Shown one piece after another: positions 22,893 through 33,945 of a stretch of DNA of 64,000 nucleotides. Source of the DNA: Leptidea sinapis (lineage: Eukaryota > Arthropoda > Insecta > Lepidoptera > Pieridae); assembly GCF_905404315.1 (NCBI RefSeq), contig NC_066272.1:8494001-8558000 (forward strand). Reading direction: 5' to 3'. A model generated the notes under the pieces. It was not told the DNA's origin and did no database searches. It worked only from the letters and a program-made list of their open reading frames with translations. Each line of letters begins with the position of its first letter. Positions within the stretch are counted from its first letter, which is position 1. The position numbers were made by a program, and so were the translations under genes.

Positions 22893-23080
22893 TACAACTT
22901 AGATAATTTATACGTCTAGATACAGTCTCTTGCCGATCGACAACGGATGAAAACAGGCCAGGAATATTAGTTTAGTGTGCGTGACTTGCGAATTGTATCA
23001 CACTTTGTGTTGGTGTGCGTGCATTGCTCAAAATAGAGCTTAACTCTAACTTATGGAGAGGAGATTCATCTGGGTACAAG
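22893..23080 (+). repeat. Dispersed repeat K, copy 2
   Basis: TTATACGTCTAGATACAG, ACAACGGATGAAAACAGGCC, GTGCGTGCATTGCTCAAAAT. Homologous to the copies at 1,811 and 41,053; no ORF. Confidence 0.6.
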
Positions 23081-23396
23081 AAAAAGTGTTCGTCAAAATG
23101 CATTAGGGTGGCGCCACAGTAGCATCAGAGTAAATCTTAAAAGAAGCGGCAAATATAAAATAATACTAATCACTCTTGGTGTACGTGTCCCTGTTATAAT
23201 TCTTTAAGGATATATTTATAATAAAATAAATGTAGTATTTTGTACAACGTAAGTTGTTGAAATTCTCAATAATTAACGAAAATAATATTCAATATTTTTA
23301 ACTCGAGATACTTCAATTCGTATGCAATATCGTATACAATATCACTATACTTCATATTCATTCACTTTTTCAACTTTTCTCCCATAAGAGATAAAT

Positions 23397-23575
23397 CTGG
23401 GCAAATGAGACTTAACATCTTATGTCTCAAGGTGACGAGCGCAGTTGTAGTGCCGCTCAGAATTTTTGGGTTTTTCAATAATCTTGAGCGGCACTGCATT
23501 GTAATGGGCGGGGCGCATCATTTACCATCAGCTGAACGTCTGGCTCGACTCGTCCCTTATTTTCATTAAAAAAAG
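23397..23575 (+). repeat. Family A copy 7
   Basis: CTGGGCAAATGAGACTTAAC to CCCTTATTTTCATTAAAAAAA; 5'-truncated in the sense orientation. Confidence 0.8.
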
Positions 23576-23831
23576 GTAATAATTAAATTGCTGATAAAAA
23601 CTTAAGCTCTTTAAAAGTTCAATTAAGCCAATATTTCTATGAAGCAACGTTGAATAAAGGATCAGTAAAATAAATGCTTTTATTTCAATTAAAGAATAAC
23701 TTTGGAATACAACTACTACGAACGAATTCTTAAAAGGTGTCACTACAGGTCACCAAATACACAAAGCCCTATTAATGTGTCTGACTGCTAAAAATGTTTT
23801 CTATCAGTATTAGTTAAATATAAATTAACTT

Positions 23832-24150
23832 GCTAATGCTCGCGACTTCGTCCGAGTAGATAAAGTCTTTCTAAAACAATAAGCAAGATTGGAATTGAAG
23901 ATTATCTCTTGTCCTCGTTTTCGCTCCCGTTCTCAATATATTATATGAATCTTATATCGAGGATGATTGCTATAGCACATCGATGTGAATTTTAGGAACC
24001 ATAGATTTTTTCCGGGATAAAAATCTAGCCTATATCCTTTCCCAAGCTCTAGTCTATCGCTGTACCACTTTTCATCCAAATCAGTTCAGTAGCTCCAGCG
24101 TAAAATCGTTATAAACAAACAGACATTAATATTTTATAATATTAGTAGGG
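23832..24150 (-). mobile_element. Helitron-like degenerate element
   Basis: On the minus strand: CCCTACTAATATTATAAAAT, GTTTGTTTATAACG, GGGAAAGGATATAGGC, TTTTTATCCCGG, and an end reading GAAGTCGCGAGCATTAGC. Related to 21,731; the terminal CTAG is lost. Confidence 0.45.
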
Positions 24151-24269
24151 ATGTAATATTTAAAAGCTGAAGAGTTTTTTCTCATTTCTTTGTATTTTTG
24201 ATCGCACTAATCATTGTATTTGAATAATTATTACTGTATTATGATAGCCAGATTCATGAGTACTATGTA

Positions 24270-24461
24270 TATCTTCTTCTATATATAGGAGAATATGTAA
24301 ATGGTCTTTGTTTGAGGCTCAATCACGCCTAAACCAATGCGATGCGAAATTTATCCTAGATGGTTTATGGCTACTTTTTTATTGTATTTGTAATAAGATG
24401 AATATAATTTAATTTATTTTCTTTTAAAATTCGACTAGCGAAGCGGGCAAGAACGGCCAGT
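24270..24461 (+). mobile_element. Probable Helitron-like relic
   Basis: Begins TCTTCTATATATAGGAGAA, contains GGTCTTTGTTTGAGGCTC, and ends GACTAGCGAAGCGGGCAAG. Followed directly by a (TA)n tract. Confidence 0.35.
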
Positions 24462-24484
24462 TATATATATATATATATATATAT
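24462..24484. repeat. (TA)n microsatellite
   Basis: About eleven TA units. Confidence 0.9.
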
Positions 24485-24539
24485 CACAAAGTAAAAAAAA
24501 GTCATTTACTGTCTCAAAACCGATTGATGTCATTTCTAA

Positions 24540-24640
24540 TACTACCACCCCTTCCGAAACAAATTGCGCTCTGAGAGAGAAGAAGTGACGCAAGTAACTC
24601 TCCCAGTATTCTTTTTATGCGCTCTTTTTAATAAAATATA
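24540..24640. repeat. Short repeat family D, degenerate
   Basis: CTACCACCCCTTCCGAAAC, GAGAGAGAAGAAGTGACGC and a T-rich end align loosely with 15,820-15,900. The open frame through here (24,564-24,938) is therefore unlikely to be a gene. Confidence 0.4.
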
Positions 24641-26059
24641 CAATATTGTACTGTCATTGTTACTGCTACAAAATAATCATAATCTAGTCCCAGGCTGTCC
24701 GATCACTGAGATATTCAGCCGTGGAGAAGTAGGATTTAGGATTACGAGCCATTTTGTAACAAAAAATTTAAACTGGTTAAGACTTATTATTAAGCCTACT
24801 AGAATTAGTTACAAGCAATCCCTTATTTCTAGTGTTATAATAATGAAAATCACTATTTCAAACAAAGTGTTGACGATTTTTGTGAACGTAAAGGTATTTA
24901 TTACACACCTAATTTTATATGTTACACCACACAGGTAGACTAAGTATTAATTAGCAAGAGACCGCAAACGACCCAAACTGCATAGTCCATCTTTACGATT
25001 GTAATAGTTAATGAGAAATAAAATATAAATTATTCTACAAAAAATATCGATACTTAGAACATGTTGGTTGCGGCGCAATTGTCTAGTCTCATTGTTGTAA
25101 TTTTTTCCTATGGCAAAATATAGTGCAGATAGTTTCTGTAGTAATTGAGAAGTACCTAGAGACAACAGACGCATTGGTATCAGATTGGCTAATCTAATAC
25201 CAATTGACTCTCGCGCCGGTTAGTAACCAATTGTCAGCGAGCACCGGTATAGTCGCACGCATGTTCATTAATAATTAATCTATGGTCAACGGTCTATTCG
25301 CATCGCATCAAACTACTCGGTCTATTCCGTATAACGCAATTAATTCACCAAGCGCCAAGCGAACACATACCTTACTACCAGGAGTTCTTAGAGGATTGCC
25401 CCCAGCTGCAGACCATCTCATCCTCGGAACCTCAGATATGTCTGTCTATTGTTTCGCCATAACTTATTTTCATTTTTAATATCAAATGCTTTCTTGCGCA
25501 CGCGCACGCTTTTAGACGCGACACCATAATATTATGTCATTTCTCATACATATTTTTACGCCTATATATATATTTTTTTATTGGCGTTAATAATAATGTT
25601 CGTGAAAATAAACTGTATATTCTATGATTTAAATTACAGATCACGCTTCAATAGTGTGTCAGATTCGAAACGAATCACTCCACTCGTGCTCGAATGAATG
25701 CATCCGAGCTGAGCTTCATTCTTTGGGAAAAATTGCCTTTTTAGTGTTAAACTACGGCTTCAAAATACATGAAAGTATCTTTGCCAACATCTGTGGTAAC
25801 ATTTTTTCATTAGAACCAAAATATTGTTACAACTTAAAAACTTATATTTTTTAAATTCAAATTTAGAACGCGTTTATTAAGTTACAAACTTTGATTATTT
25901 TCCGCCATTTCACATATTTCTTTCGAGGTTAAGTCACATCAATGAAATGAAGTGTATGAAGGCATTCTGCCTTGCACACGTGATTGCCCTGTACAAAGTG
26001 GGAATGGCGCCTTAAGTTATTTTCACTACTAACACATTCTCTGTCTAAGACCATAATAT
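24641..26059. other. Stretch without a recognised gene
   Basis: The open frame to 24,938 may be LINE 3' UTR. A mixed-composition segment at 25,200-25,480 has a 65-codon ORF of no known family. Contains the hairpin at 25,174. Confidence 0.5.
25174..25203. other. 13-bp hairpin with one mismatch
   Basis: TTGGTATCAGATT / AATCTAATACCAA around the loop GGCT. Confidence 0.7.
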
Positions 26060-26640
26060 ATCGGGACGGGCACGTGTCAGATGTAAACAGGCCCGAATTA
26101 GCTCGAAAAAGTTGTATCGCGTGAAATGAAGGACTCCATCGTATGTTCGCATCAAGGAAGATCTGAAGCTTGATGCTTATATTAGATATAGAGGAAATGC
26201 CCGAAATCAATTCAATTGCGTTAAAGAAAGCGGCTACATCAAAATGCAAGTTGTCCTGATATGTGGGTGACCAGTACAGAAATATCTTTTACGATTATGA
26301 AAAAATTTCAAAATTAAAGAGCTCTGCAACAAACAAAATAGCAAACTCTACACTCATAGTTCTAAATTAGACATGGTGTCAGTGAAGTGCAACGTATTGT
26401 TCATCCCATGTCAGTCATGGTTAGATAGCGGGTGTCTTATCAAGGAGTCATTGAGTTTAATTTTTTTGAAATAGAAGTGAAACATAAAGTTCATCAAGAG
26501 ACTGTCTTAGATCGTGTTGTGTAATGTTTGATTAATAGGCTTTGTAAGAATGTTCATTGAGCTTCCCAGCATGACTGCTTAAATAGTCGCACCGACTTCT
26601 TCAACAGACTTAAGTAAAACTAAAACAATCAAAACAGAAT
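26060..26640 (+). pseudogene. Highly degraded mariner-like transposase
   Basis: Fragments RIKEDLKLDAYI, NKQNSKLYTHSSK, VQRIVHPMSVMV and YQGVIEFNFFE with HQETVLDRVV lie in order but in different frames. They match the middle of the element at 15,145. No ORF survives. The minus-strand ORF across 25,929-26,249 is a shadow. Confidence 0.55.
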
Positions 26641-26651
26641 TATATAATATA

Positions 26652-27144
26652 CTAGTTGACCCGGCAAACGTTGTATTGCCATATTATAAAGTAAAAAAAT
26701 TAATAATTAAAATTTTTGGGGTATAAAAAATAGATGACGACCGATTCTCAGACTATATAATATTTAGGTTATATAGTTATTTTATAATTATCTAGGCTAT
26801 TGACGGGTATGCAAAATAGATGTCATCGGGAAACAGCTGTTATATTTCTGAATGTTGGCCAAGAAGTGCTTAGTATCATTTAGAAAGAAAGATATATATA
26901 ATCTAATTAGTTATTTATTTTAAATTATTCTTTCCATTTGATTTCTGAATGACGGGACACATCAAAGGAAAAACAAAATTTTTGTTTATATTAAGTTTTT
27001 TCCGAGAATTTTCATATTTATTCACCTTTAAAACCTTCCCTGGACTTCCACAAATAATTCAACACAAAAATAAGCCAAATCGGTCTAGCCGTTCTCGAGT
27101 TTTAGCGAGACTAACGAACAGCAATTAATTTTTATATATATAGA
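26652..27144 (-). mobile_element. Helitron-like non-autonomous element
   Basis: On the minus strand it starts TCTATATATATAAAA after A and ends AACGTTTGCCGGGTCAACTAG before T. Internal GCTGTTCGTTAGTCTCGC and GTGGAAGTCCAGGGAAGG are familiar from insect repeats. It lies next to a mariner relic and a SINE tail. Confidence 0.65.
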
Positions 27145-27159
27145 TTACAGATACACTTT

Positions 27160-27194
27160 TACACAAATTATCTTGCCCCAAACTGGGCATAGTT
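27160..27194 (-). repeat. SINE C 3' fragment
   Basis: The reverse complement of CTATGCCCAGTTTGGGGCAA then GATAATTTGTGT, the SINE C tail; 15 bp from the Helitron end. Confidence 0.55.
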
Positions 27195-28004
27195 TGTAGA
27201 ATGTCATTTCAGTAAAATATTGCAAAGAAGAACTTATTTTACTATCAGTCTGCATGTACTTATCTATAATGCCCTATTTCCAAGTACGACATGTGCGACA
27301 TGATAAAAAAATATATATTTTTATATAGGTGGTGGCCATTTTGGGTTTTAGACCTTTTAGTATTAATAGTTGATAATATATTAATAAATAAAGGTCCTTT
27401 TACAAAATTCATTAACTATTACATTGATACCTGCGAGACTATTCAAAATCGTTTATTGGAATAAATACAAAAAGACACAACATCATTGTTGGGATCATGA
27501 AACGCCTCACACCTGTATTAGGAGTCCTCACTCCTCCACAGCAAAAACGGAGAAATAATATATTAACAAGTAAGTATATACATAAGTATTAATACTAAAT
27601 GTATCGAATATTAACTTAAAATAAAAAGATCATTATTAACATCATTAAAGTTGATTGGTATGTGTATCGTATTAAACATAATTATTGATAACATCTACAT
27701 AATATTTCGTTTAAAAGACGGTCAAATAAGACGTCAGCTCGAATGTGCCTTTTTTGAAAGCTCTTTTGTATATCTTGTGACAAATTTACATTCAAGAGGT
27801 GACTCTACGGTCTGTGTAGTTGGTCGACGCAGGTGTTATAACTCTCACTCGGGGAACATGAAAGATGGATCTTCTGAAACACGCCGCGCCTGACATATTA
27901 CAATGGCATGAAACTATATCTCAAAGTTCTCAGGTATTTCGACATCTGATATGTACAAAACTAAATCTGATTTATATAATGTATTCATAATGTTTTTAAA
28001 ATAT
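27195..28004. other. Stretch without a recognised gene
   Basis: The 80-codon ORF at 27,651 has no recognised motif. Nothing else seen. Confidence 0.55.
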
Positions 28005-28135
28005 AATGTTTTCAGGAGGGACTTGAGGCGCGGTGAATGTATAAAGTACTATCTTGTCGCCTTAATAGCAGCTATTTCAGTTAACGGATCAGCCTAGCTA
28101 TCCAACGTGGAAATGGTGCCAGTATTCTTGGTACG
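28005..28135 (-). repeat. Dispersed repeat G, copy 1
   Basis: The minus strand reads CCACGTTGGATAGCTAGGCTGATCC, then the TAGCTGC and CACCGCGCCTC region, matching 38,945-39,085. Possibly a LINE coding relic, but the frame is not open in this copy. Confidence 0.5.
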
Positions 28136-28164
28136 GTTCATAACATCCAGCACTTTCTACTGAA

Positions 28165-28453
28165 ACTAATATAAATGTTGATAAAAGTGAGATAAGCATG
28201 GATGAAATAGTGAAAGCATTGAAATGTATGAAATTAGGTAAGGCTGCAGGGTATGACAGGATTACCGTCGAGATGCTGAGGGCTGGACTGGGCATAGTGG
28301 CTAGCCAGCTGTACCGCCTTTTCAATTAGTGCTGGCAAAATGGGCAAGTACCAGGAGACAGGTGCAAAGCTGTAATAGTGCCATTGTATAAGGGAAAAGG
28401 TTCACGGCAGGAGTGCAGAAATTACCGAGGTATAAGTCTTCTCAGCGTCTAGA
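28165..28453 (+). pseudogene. RTE-like LINE reverse transcriptase N-terminal fragment
   Basis: Translation NVDKSEISMDEIVKALKCMK, then LGKAAGYDRITVEMLRAG, then LYRLFN, a TAG at 28,327-28,329, then AVIVPLYKGKG and NYRGISLLSV. The GKAAGYD and PLYKGKG...NYRGISLL boxes are the first RT motifs of RTE-like LINEs. The fragment breaks off exactly where a Helitron-like piece begins. Confidence 0.8.
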
Positions 28454-28570
28454 TGTAGGGCGATTCTCAAACCTACCCGATATGCACACAAAATATCATA
28501 AAAATCGGTTCAAGCGTTTCGGAGGGGTTTCGAAACAAACACCATAAAACGAGAATTTTTATATATTAGA
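28454..28570 (-). mobile_element. Helitron-like 5' fragment inside an RTE-like LINE
   Basis: The minus strand starts TCTAATATATAAAAATTCTCG after A, as at 34,471, and runs about 117 bases. It has no CTAG end: it joins directly to an RTE-like RT fragment ending at 28,453. Confidence 0.55.
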
Positions 28571-30139
28571 TGAAGATTTATAAAATACTAAAAAAATATT
28601 ATTAATCTACACATGTCTACAAAACAAAGGAAACATTAAGGTGTTATGAATAAATTATTCGGAAGGCGTCATTTCTGTTCTATTCAATTAAAACTTTGGT
28701 GTGATATATATCGTAAAGCACCATTAAAAGTTTTTGTTTACTCGCATCATTACTTTGGTAGCACCTTGAATTATTAAGTTTCTTTTAAAACTTAAGCACG
28801 AAATCGAACAAGCTTCGGAGTGAAACAATTATTGTTGTTGAGACATTAAAGGGAAGGGCAATGTAGAGACGCGTGCCATTAATATCTTTAATAAATTAAG
28901 CTTTTGATGCATTTATATTATATACTTATATACTCTTTATTATGCGCTATGGTTTCAACTTTTTATATATTACTAAAATAATGTATAAATCTGAAATATT
29001 AAATTTCTCATAAATTTTTGTGATTTTATGAACTGAATTAATTATCATAATGTTATTTGTTATTAAATACTTTCATAAATTAATTAAAAATCAATATTTC
29101 AATTTAAGTATGATTCTACACTTCTTTTAAGCTACTTAAAAAGTAAGCTATTTAAAAAAAACCTTTATTTGCCGAAAACTTTTTAACACGATAAATTCGA
29201 TAAACTGAAGTTACAATAAATTTATAACAACACCAAAATAAAACGTATATTATTTTAAATAAATTTTGAGTATTTAAGGGATCATAAATGGTGTATCGGT
29301 TTTTTTTTGTTCGCTTGTTTAGCCGTTAGCAAGATATCATAATTTAAACCTAGAATATTGTTAAATCTTAAATATGTATAAACTGAGCGCGCCTTCAAAT
29401 GAATATGGTAGTATACCAAGACCTACATTTAATCATGTCTTGTAATAGGAGAATAAACAAAAATAGTACTGAAATTATTTTTAACTAACTGCCCGGAAAG
29501 ACTTTGTTCAGTCAAAAGTTAGTAGTAAAAATTAAATAAATAAGTTCCGAGTGATCTCGTTGTTATTATCTCAACAATAAATGACGATAATATACAAAAA
29601 ATAATTTTGTAGACTGCAATACTTTATAAACTTGATGATACTCATACTAATGCTTTTCAACCGGTATTTATTATAAGCCATTATTTCTCGAAAAAGTAAC
29701 GGTTGTTGTAAAAATGGTTGTAGTGGGTCACTCTTGAGGTCCTAAGAGGTAGACATATACCTTCGCTATATATAATATATACTTTTTGGTAGACCTTTTT
29801 ACTGTAATACATTATTTTGATTTTATCGTAGGGTGCAGCCAGCGTTTGCATTGTAAGCGCAAAAAAGGTGTTTATTGACGTCATCACATTAAAATATTAT
29901 CAGTGTTTCTCTTGTATATTATACATGTATAAACATAATATAAACTTTCCTCTTGAATCACTCTTAAAAAAACCGCATTATAATCCGATAGTTTTAAAGA
30001 TCTAAGCGTACATAGGGACGGACAGCGGTAAGCGACTTTGTTTTATGTTATGTAGTAATGTTAATAATACATAATTTATATAAAAAAAGAAAATAAAATA
30101 GTAAATTATGAGATAAATTTTTATATTAAAAAGTGCGTG
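28571..30139. other. Stretch without a recognised gene
   Basis: Very AT-rich, no recognised element. Confidence 0.6.
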
Positions 30140-30290
30140 GTGTAGGAGCTAAGTATATCAAATCAAATCAATATCATTTTATTCATTATACATATTACAC
30201 ATTTACAATCACTATGGTAATGGTTCACTTTTCATTGCACTCTTTTACATCAAAATTTACAGCTGCATCGTTTTAATTTTTTTAAGTAGA
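30140..30290 (+). repeat. Probable LINE 3' UTR fragment
   Basis: ATCAAATCAAATCAATATCA then TTTTATTCATTATACATATT is a common 3' end of lepidopteran LINEs on the opposite strand; related short starts occur at 19,485 and 42,839. Family not resolved. Confidence 0.4.
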
Positions 30291-30351
30291 TTATAAAGTG
30301 ATGCTACAAGAATACATAAAGGTCAAATACTCAAGGTTTGACACGAGTGAA

Positions 30352-30397
30352 ATAAAAAAAAACATAAGAGTTAAAGTACTCTTATGTTTTTTTTTAT
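30352..30397. other. 20-bp perfect hairpin
   Basis: Left arm ATA8-type run plus ACATAAGAGT, right arm its exact complement, six-base loop TAAAGT at 30,372-30,377. The A/T homopolymer makes up nearly half of the stem. Confidence 0.8.
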
Positions 30398-30818
30398 GCA
30401 CACATGTATAAATTAAAACACACTGTAAATAAAAGCCTATAAATTAACAACTGTGGTATTTTTATGCTCAATTAAGAAAAAAAAATCTAAATACAGGTAT
30501 TACTATAATTACTGCCTAACTCTAACTGTGACTCTAACGTTTTAACTTATTTTTTGCAAGGTATTGAAGTCCAACTCTTATTAATATTTATAAAAATAAC
30601 ATAATCGCTTTGAAACAAGACAAGTGCAATATTAAAAGTAAATCTCAGCGGGCCACATAGTTTCTGTGCTAGCCGATAGCTGTTGTAAAAAGTTAATGAG
30701 GTAAAAAGGTTTAACAGGAAAGAATTTAATTAAACAGTAATGGAGTGAAACAATTATTATAATATATGTTAATATCTTCTTTGTTAATTACTATGTTTTT
30801 ATTTCTACTACTAATACA

Positions 30819-30926
30819 ACTTTCAATAATCCTGAGTGGCACTGCATGTTAATGGACAGGTAGTATCATTTACCATCAGGTGAATGTCCTGCTCGTCTCA
30901 TCCCTTTTTTTTCATTTAAAAAAAAG
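30819..30926 (+). repeat. Family A copy 8, 3' fragment
   Basis: TTTCAATAATCCTGAGTGGC to an A-rich end. Confidence 0.75.
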
Positions 30927-31116
30927 TTTTGTCTATAACTGCTTAGGCGATATTTATTTCTATTTAAAGAAACACTCTGACTATTAGAAATTAAAAAAAT
31001 GGAGGTAAAAATAATTGTGGCTGTATAATATGTAGACTAATAATCCGAAAAAAATTGTGTTATCTGGTATCCCTCGTAACTGCACACAAACTAGTATAAT
31101 ATTGCTTCACATTTAG

Positions 31117-31430
31117 TTTAATGTGACGTGCAGTCATTTAACATAAGATTGATGTTTTTTTGGTTTCTTCGTCCAATATAAGGACAGGCAAAGGGTTCAA
31201 GCCCATACAGCCACAGGACATAAGTTTGAAATAGTGGTAATTACAGTATGGCGTATGGCGACGAAGTATAATCCGGCTTTGAAAGCCAACCGTTGCTTAA
31301 AACATAGTGGATTTCAGCTATCTCCATTTTTTACAAGATTATATCCGTCATCTGTCAATCTATCAATGACTGCACGTTACAAAGAATTGCGTGAATCGCT
31401 TTTTTCTTAGAGAGTTTCGCTAAGTAGGTT
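31117..31430 (+). repeat. Dispersed repeat L, copy 2, with a 70-bp insertion
   Basis: Matches 13,666-13,905 except for an extra segment at 31,148-31,217 flanked by ACATAAG on both sides. Confidence 0.65.
31148..31217 (-). mobile_element. 70-bp retro-inserted fragment with 7-bp target duplication
   Basis: Flanked by ACATAAG at 31,141-31,147 and 31,218-31,224. Copy 1 of repeat L (13,666) gives the empty site. On the minus strand it reads CTGTATGGGCTTGAACCC...GAAACC then A-rich sequence, as expected of a 5'-truncated SINE or LINE tail. A relative lies inside the element at 4,835-4,895. Confidence 0.6.
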
Positions 31431-31992
31431 TCAGTTTGGTGTCAGTCATGGTTCTACATTATCATACGTAAGGCGTTCAATTTAAATTAAGAATACATTT
31501 TTGAATGTCGTCGGTAATATCAGTTAAACCTAATTATAGTTTTTGATATAATAATATGTTGCTTATAAGCATAGAATTTACTCGCCTACCCTCTCTGGAC
31601 TTTTATGAAAGCACGCTGAATTAATCAGTCTGGCACTTTCCGTGGAAAATCGGGAAGAAAAGGTTTCATCAGTTGATTGCTAATTACAGAAAACAGAGTA
31701 CCTACAACCCTTTTTAAAACATCCGGTGAATGTACATTCACAAAGATGTTTTACTAAAATTGGCACTGAATTAATACAAAAGTATTTATATTAATAAAAG
31801 TAAAAATTGCGTTGTTTTTATATAAATTTTCGTTTAACTCTTTTTCTGTCCCTTAATTCCATACTCTCTTAATATAATAAAAACTTATATAATATTATTA
31901 CAAGTGTCTGCCTACGAGTTTGTCCGGGCAGATTTTGTTTATATATTGTGAGTCTGAACTTTGTATCGATATACTACTATGTCAAAAAAGTT
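31431..31992. other. Stretch without a recognised gene
   Basis: Nothing recognised. Confidence 0.6.
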
Positions 31993-32159
31993 CTTTTTTA
32001 TGAAAATAAGGGACGAGACCAGCAAAGAAGTTAAGTCTCATTTGCCCAGTAACTTCACTAGCTACGGCCTTACACAGTACTGCTTCGTGGCAGAAATAGA
32101 CGTTGCGGTACCCATAATCTAGCCGGCATCCTGTGCAAAGGAGCCTCCCACTGGTAAAA
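31993..32159 (-). repeat. Family A copy 9, internal deletion
   Basis: TTTTTATGAAAATAAGGGACGAGACC jumps to AAGTCTCATTTGCCCAGTAA and then to the conserved CTCCCACTGG end. Confidence 0.8.
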
Positions 32160-32569
32160 GTACCGAGAAAAGATCAATAATACACAAAATGTTAGTTACT
32201 CATTAAAATTTCCTTTATCGTGTTCAAAGTACACTCCTTCAGAAACGATACACTCATGCTAACGAATAATTCAATCATAAAAACATTTTAAATGCTTTTT
32301 CCGCAATTGAGTTTAGTTCTTGTGACGAAAACATAAAGGATATGTTTCTCTAAACGCTGCAAACAGCTCAAATATTATATTTCATTTACCGTTTCACCTT
32401 CCAGTAAGAATCTCGAGTGAGCAACAACGCGATAGTCAACGAAAACAATCAATATGAATTTGACTTTTGATCGATCTTGGCCTAGGTTTTTCAGATTCGG
32501 TTTCAGTTGTCGATTAAGTTTTCAGAGAATATTCAGGCCTTTGGGTCTATCGGAGCGGCAACATATTTT
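32160..32569. other. Stretch without a recognised gene
   Basis: May hold more decayed mariner sequence adjoining 32,570, but no readable motif. Confidence 0.5.
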
Positions 32570-32770
32570 ATATCCAAGTGATTATTTCTTCCACTTTTGT
32601 GACGTGAACTTCATTTGGAGACGTTGATGGCCTACCAAGGCGAGGCATATCTCCTAGCATATCTGGATCGCCTTCGAACTCTTTGAGTGGTACACTCATA
32701 CGAACGTGTTTTTTCACAAAGTCGATTGACCGTAAATCTTCTGTAACATTTTCAGATGCAAAACTTAAGA
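32570..32770 (-). pseudogene. Mariner-like N-terminal fragment
   Basis: The minus strand has one open segment reading SVPLKEFEGDPDMLGDMPRL then GRPSTSPNEVHVTKVEEII. The GRPSTS hinge after an acidic stretch is typical of the transposase DNA-binding domain in mariners. Stops lie on both sides. Confidence 0.5.
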
Positions 32771-32939
32771 CAAACTCTTTGTTCTACGTTTTTTCGATTA
32801 TGAAATTTCACAATACAGTCTAGAATATAACTAAAAACAGCATTGTATAAATAATTTAATCTAGATGAATACAACTCACTATAAAATAAATATTCTCAAA
32901 TTAAAAGAATGAAAAAGATTTACCTAGAGATATTTAGAA

Positions 32940-33300
32940 ACCTATCTTGGATGACACCGACTCCAAAAATTACAATAATCGTAACTAGAATTAGATTTGT
33001 TAATTAAATTGTATAAAAATACGCAATTATTTTAATACTTTTTGGTGCATATTATATCTATTGTTTTGGAATAGTGTTTTTGAAGTCGGTTGTTTTTTTG
33101 TAATTTTTTTTTATATTTTAATTTTTAGTGAATTTGAAGTACACTTACTAAGAATTTGTCTAAATATGTGTAGATATACCAAATTTTTCAATGCAGCAAT
33201 CAACGTAAGCGCTTAATTGAAGAGTTCCGTTACATTTCCATGGATTCCGTAATGAGAACCTAACCAAACTCTCACCAAACTATCTTTGAAGTATATCCTT
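32940..33300 (+). repeat. Dispersed repeat E, uninterrupted copy
   Basis: Contains GACTCCAAAAATTACAATAA, the TTTTTGAAGTCGGTTGTTTT motif and CAATGCAGCAATCAACGTAA. It matches 46,385-47,615 and, inverted, 8,878-9,020. No coding potential is seen. Confidence 0.65.
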
Positions 33301-33461
33301 TCCAATACAAAAATAATCATCGAAATGGGTTGGCACGATATTGAGTTATTCGTAAATTTATCATCCACTTTGCTATACGTATGTGTAGAAAATTTAAGAC
33401 TTTAATGGTTTTCTCATTGATGCCATTGTCAGATCTGTCCAAATTACAAAGGGACCACATG

Positions 33462-33592
33462 GGAAGCCCCAGCTTTCGGGGACCTAGTGCTCTTGCAACA
33501 CCAGAGGAATCACAAGAGCGTTGCCGGCCTTTAAGGAAGGTGTCCGCGCTTTTTTTGAAGGTACCCATGTCGTATCGTCCCGGAAACACCGC
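33462..33592 (-). pseudogene. LINE family B fragment, inverted arm
   Basis: The minus strand reads AVFPGRYDMGTFKKSADTFL then KGRQRSCDSSGVA. It joins head to head at 33,592/33,593 with a plus-oriented fragment of the same LINE. Confidence 0.8.
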
Positions 33593-33945
33593 AGTGCTCT
33601 GTGAACGGCTGGATCAGTTGGCGTTGCATAGAGACGTCGCTTCATTGTGTGTCTTCTACCGCATTTATCACGGGGAGTGTTTCGAAGAGCTGTTTAACCG
33701 GATTCCTGCCGCCGAATTCCACCTTCGCTCGACACGCCACAAGTTAGGATATCATCCCCACCACCTGGATGTGTGGCGGTCCTCCACAGTGCGGTTTTCA
33801 AGAAGCTTTCGCGGACACCTTCCTTAAAGGCCGGCAACAGTCTTGTGATTCCTCTGGTGTTGCAAGAGAATGTGGGCGGCGGTTATCACTTGACACCAGG
33901 TGACCCGTACGCTCGTTTGTCCTCCTATTCCATAAAAAAAAAGAA
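33593..33945 (+). pseudogene. LINE family B fragment, forward arm
   Basis: LCERLDQLALHRDVASLCVF, YRIYHGECFEELFNRIPAAE, HHLDVWRSSTVRFS, then a deletion that removes the LPRTTKLWNELP...GTFKK part, and then the 3' tail TATTCCATAAAAAAA. The 148-codon ORF from 33,381 is a chimera that reads across the inverted junction. Confidence 0.8.

Noticed and set aside
24564..24938. 124-codon open frame
   Set aside because: Starts in a degenerate family D repeat, low-complexity with many I, L, K and N residues, no motif and no homologous frame; likely repeat-derived.
25929..26249. 106-codon minus-strand frame
   Set aside because: Overlaps decayed mariner sequence readable on the plus strand.
30352..30397. 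Hairpin as a microRNA precursor
   Set aside because: The stem is half A/T homopolymer, perfectly paired and short; real precursors have longer imperfect stems.
33381..33827. 148-codon open frame
   Set aside because: Reads across the head-to-head junction of two LINE fragments, antisense in one and sense in the other.
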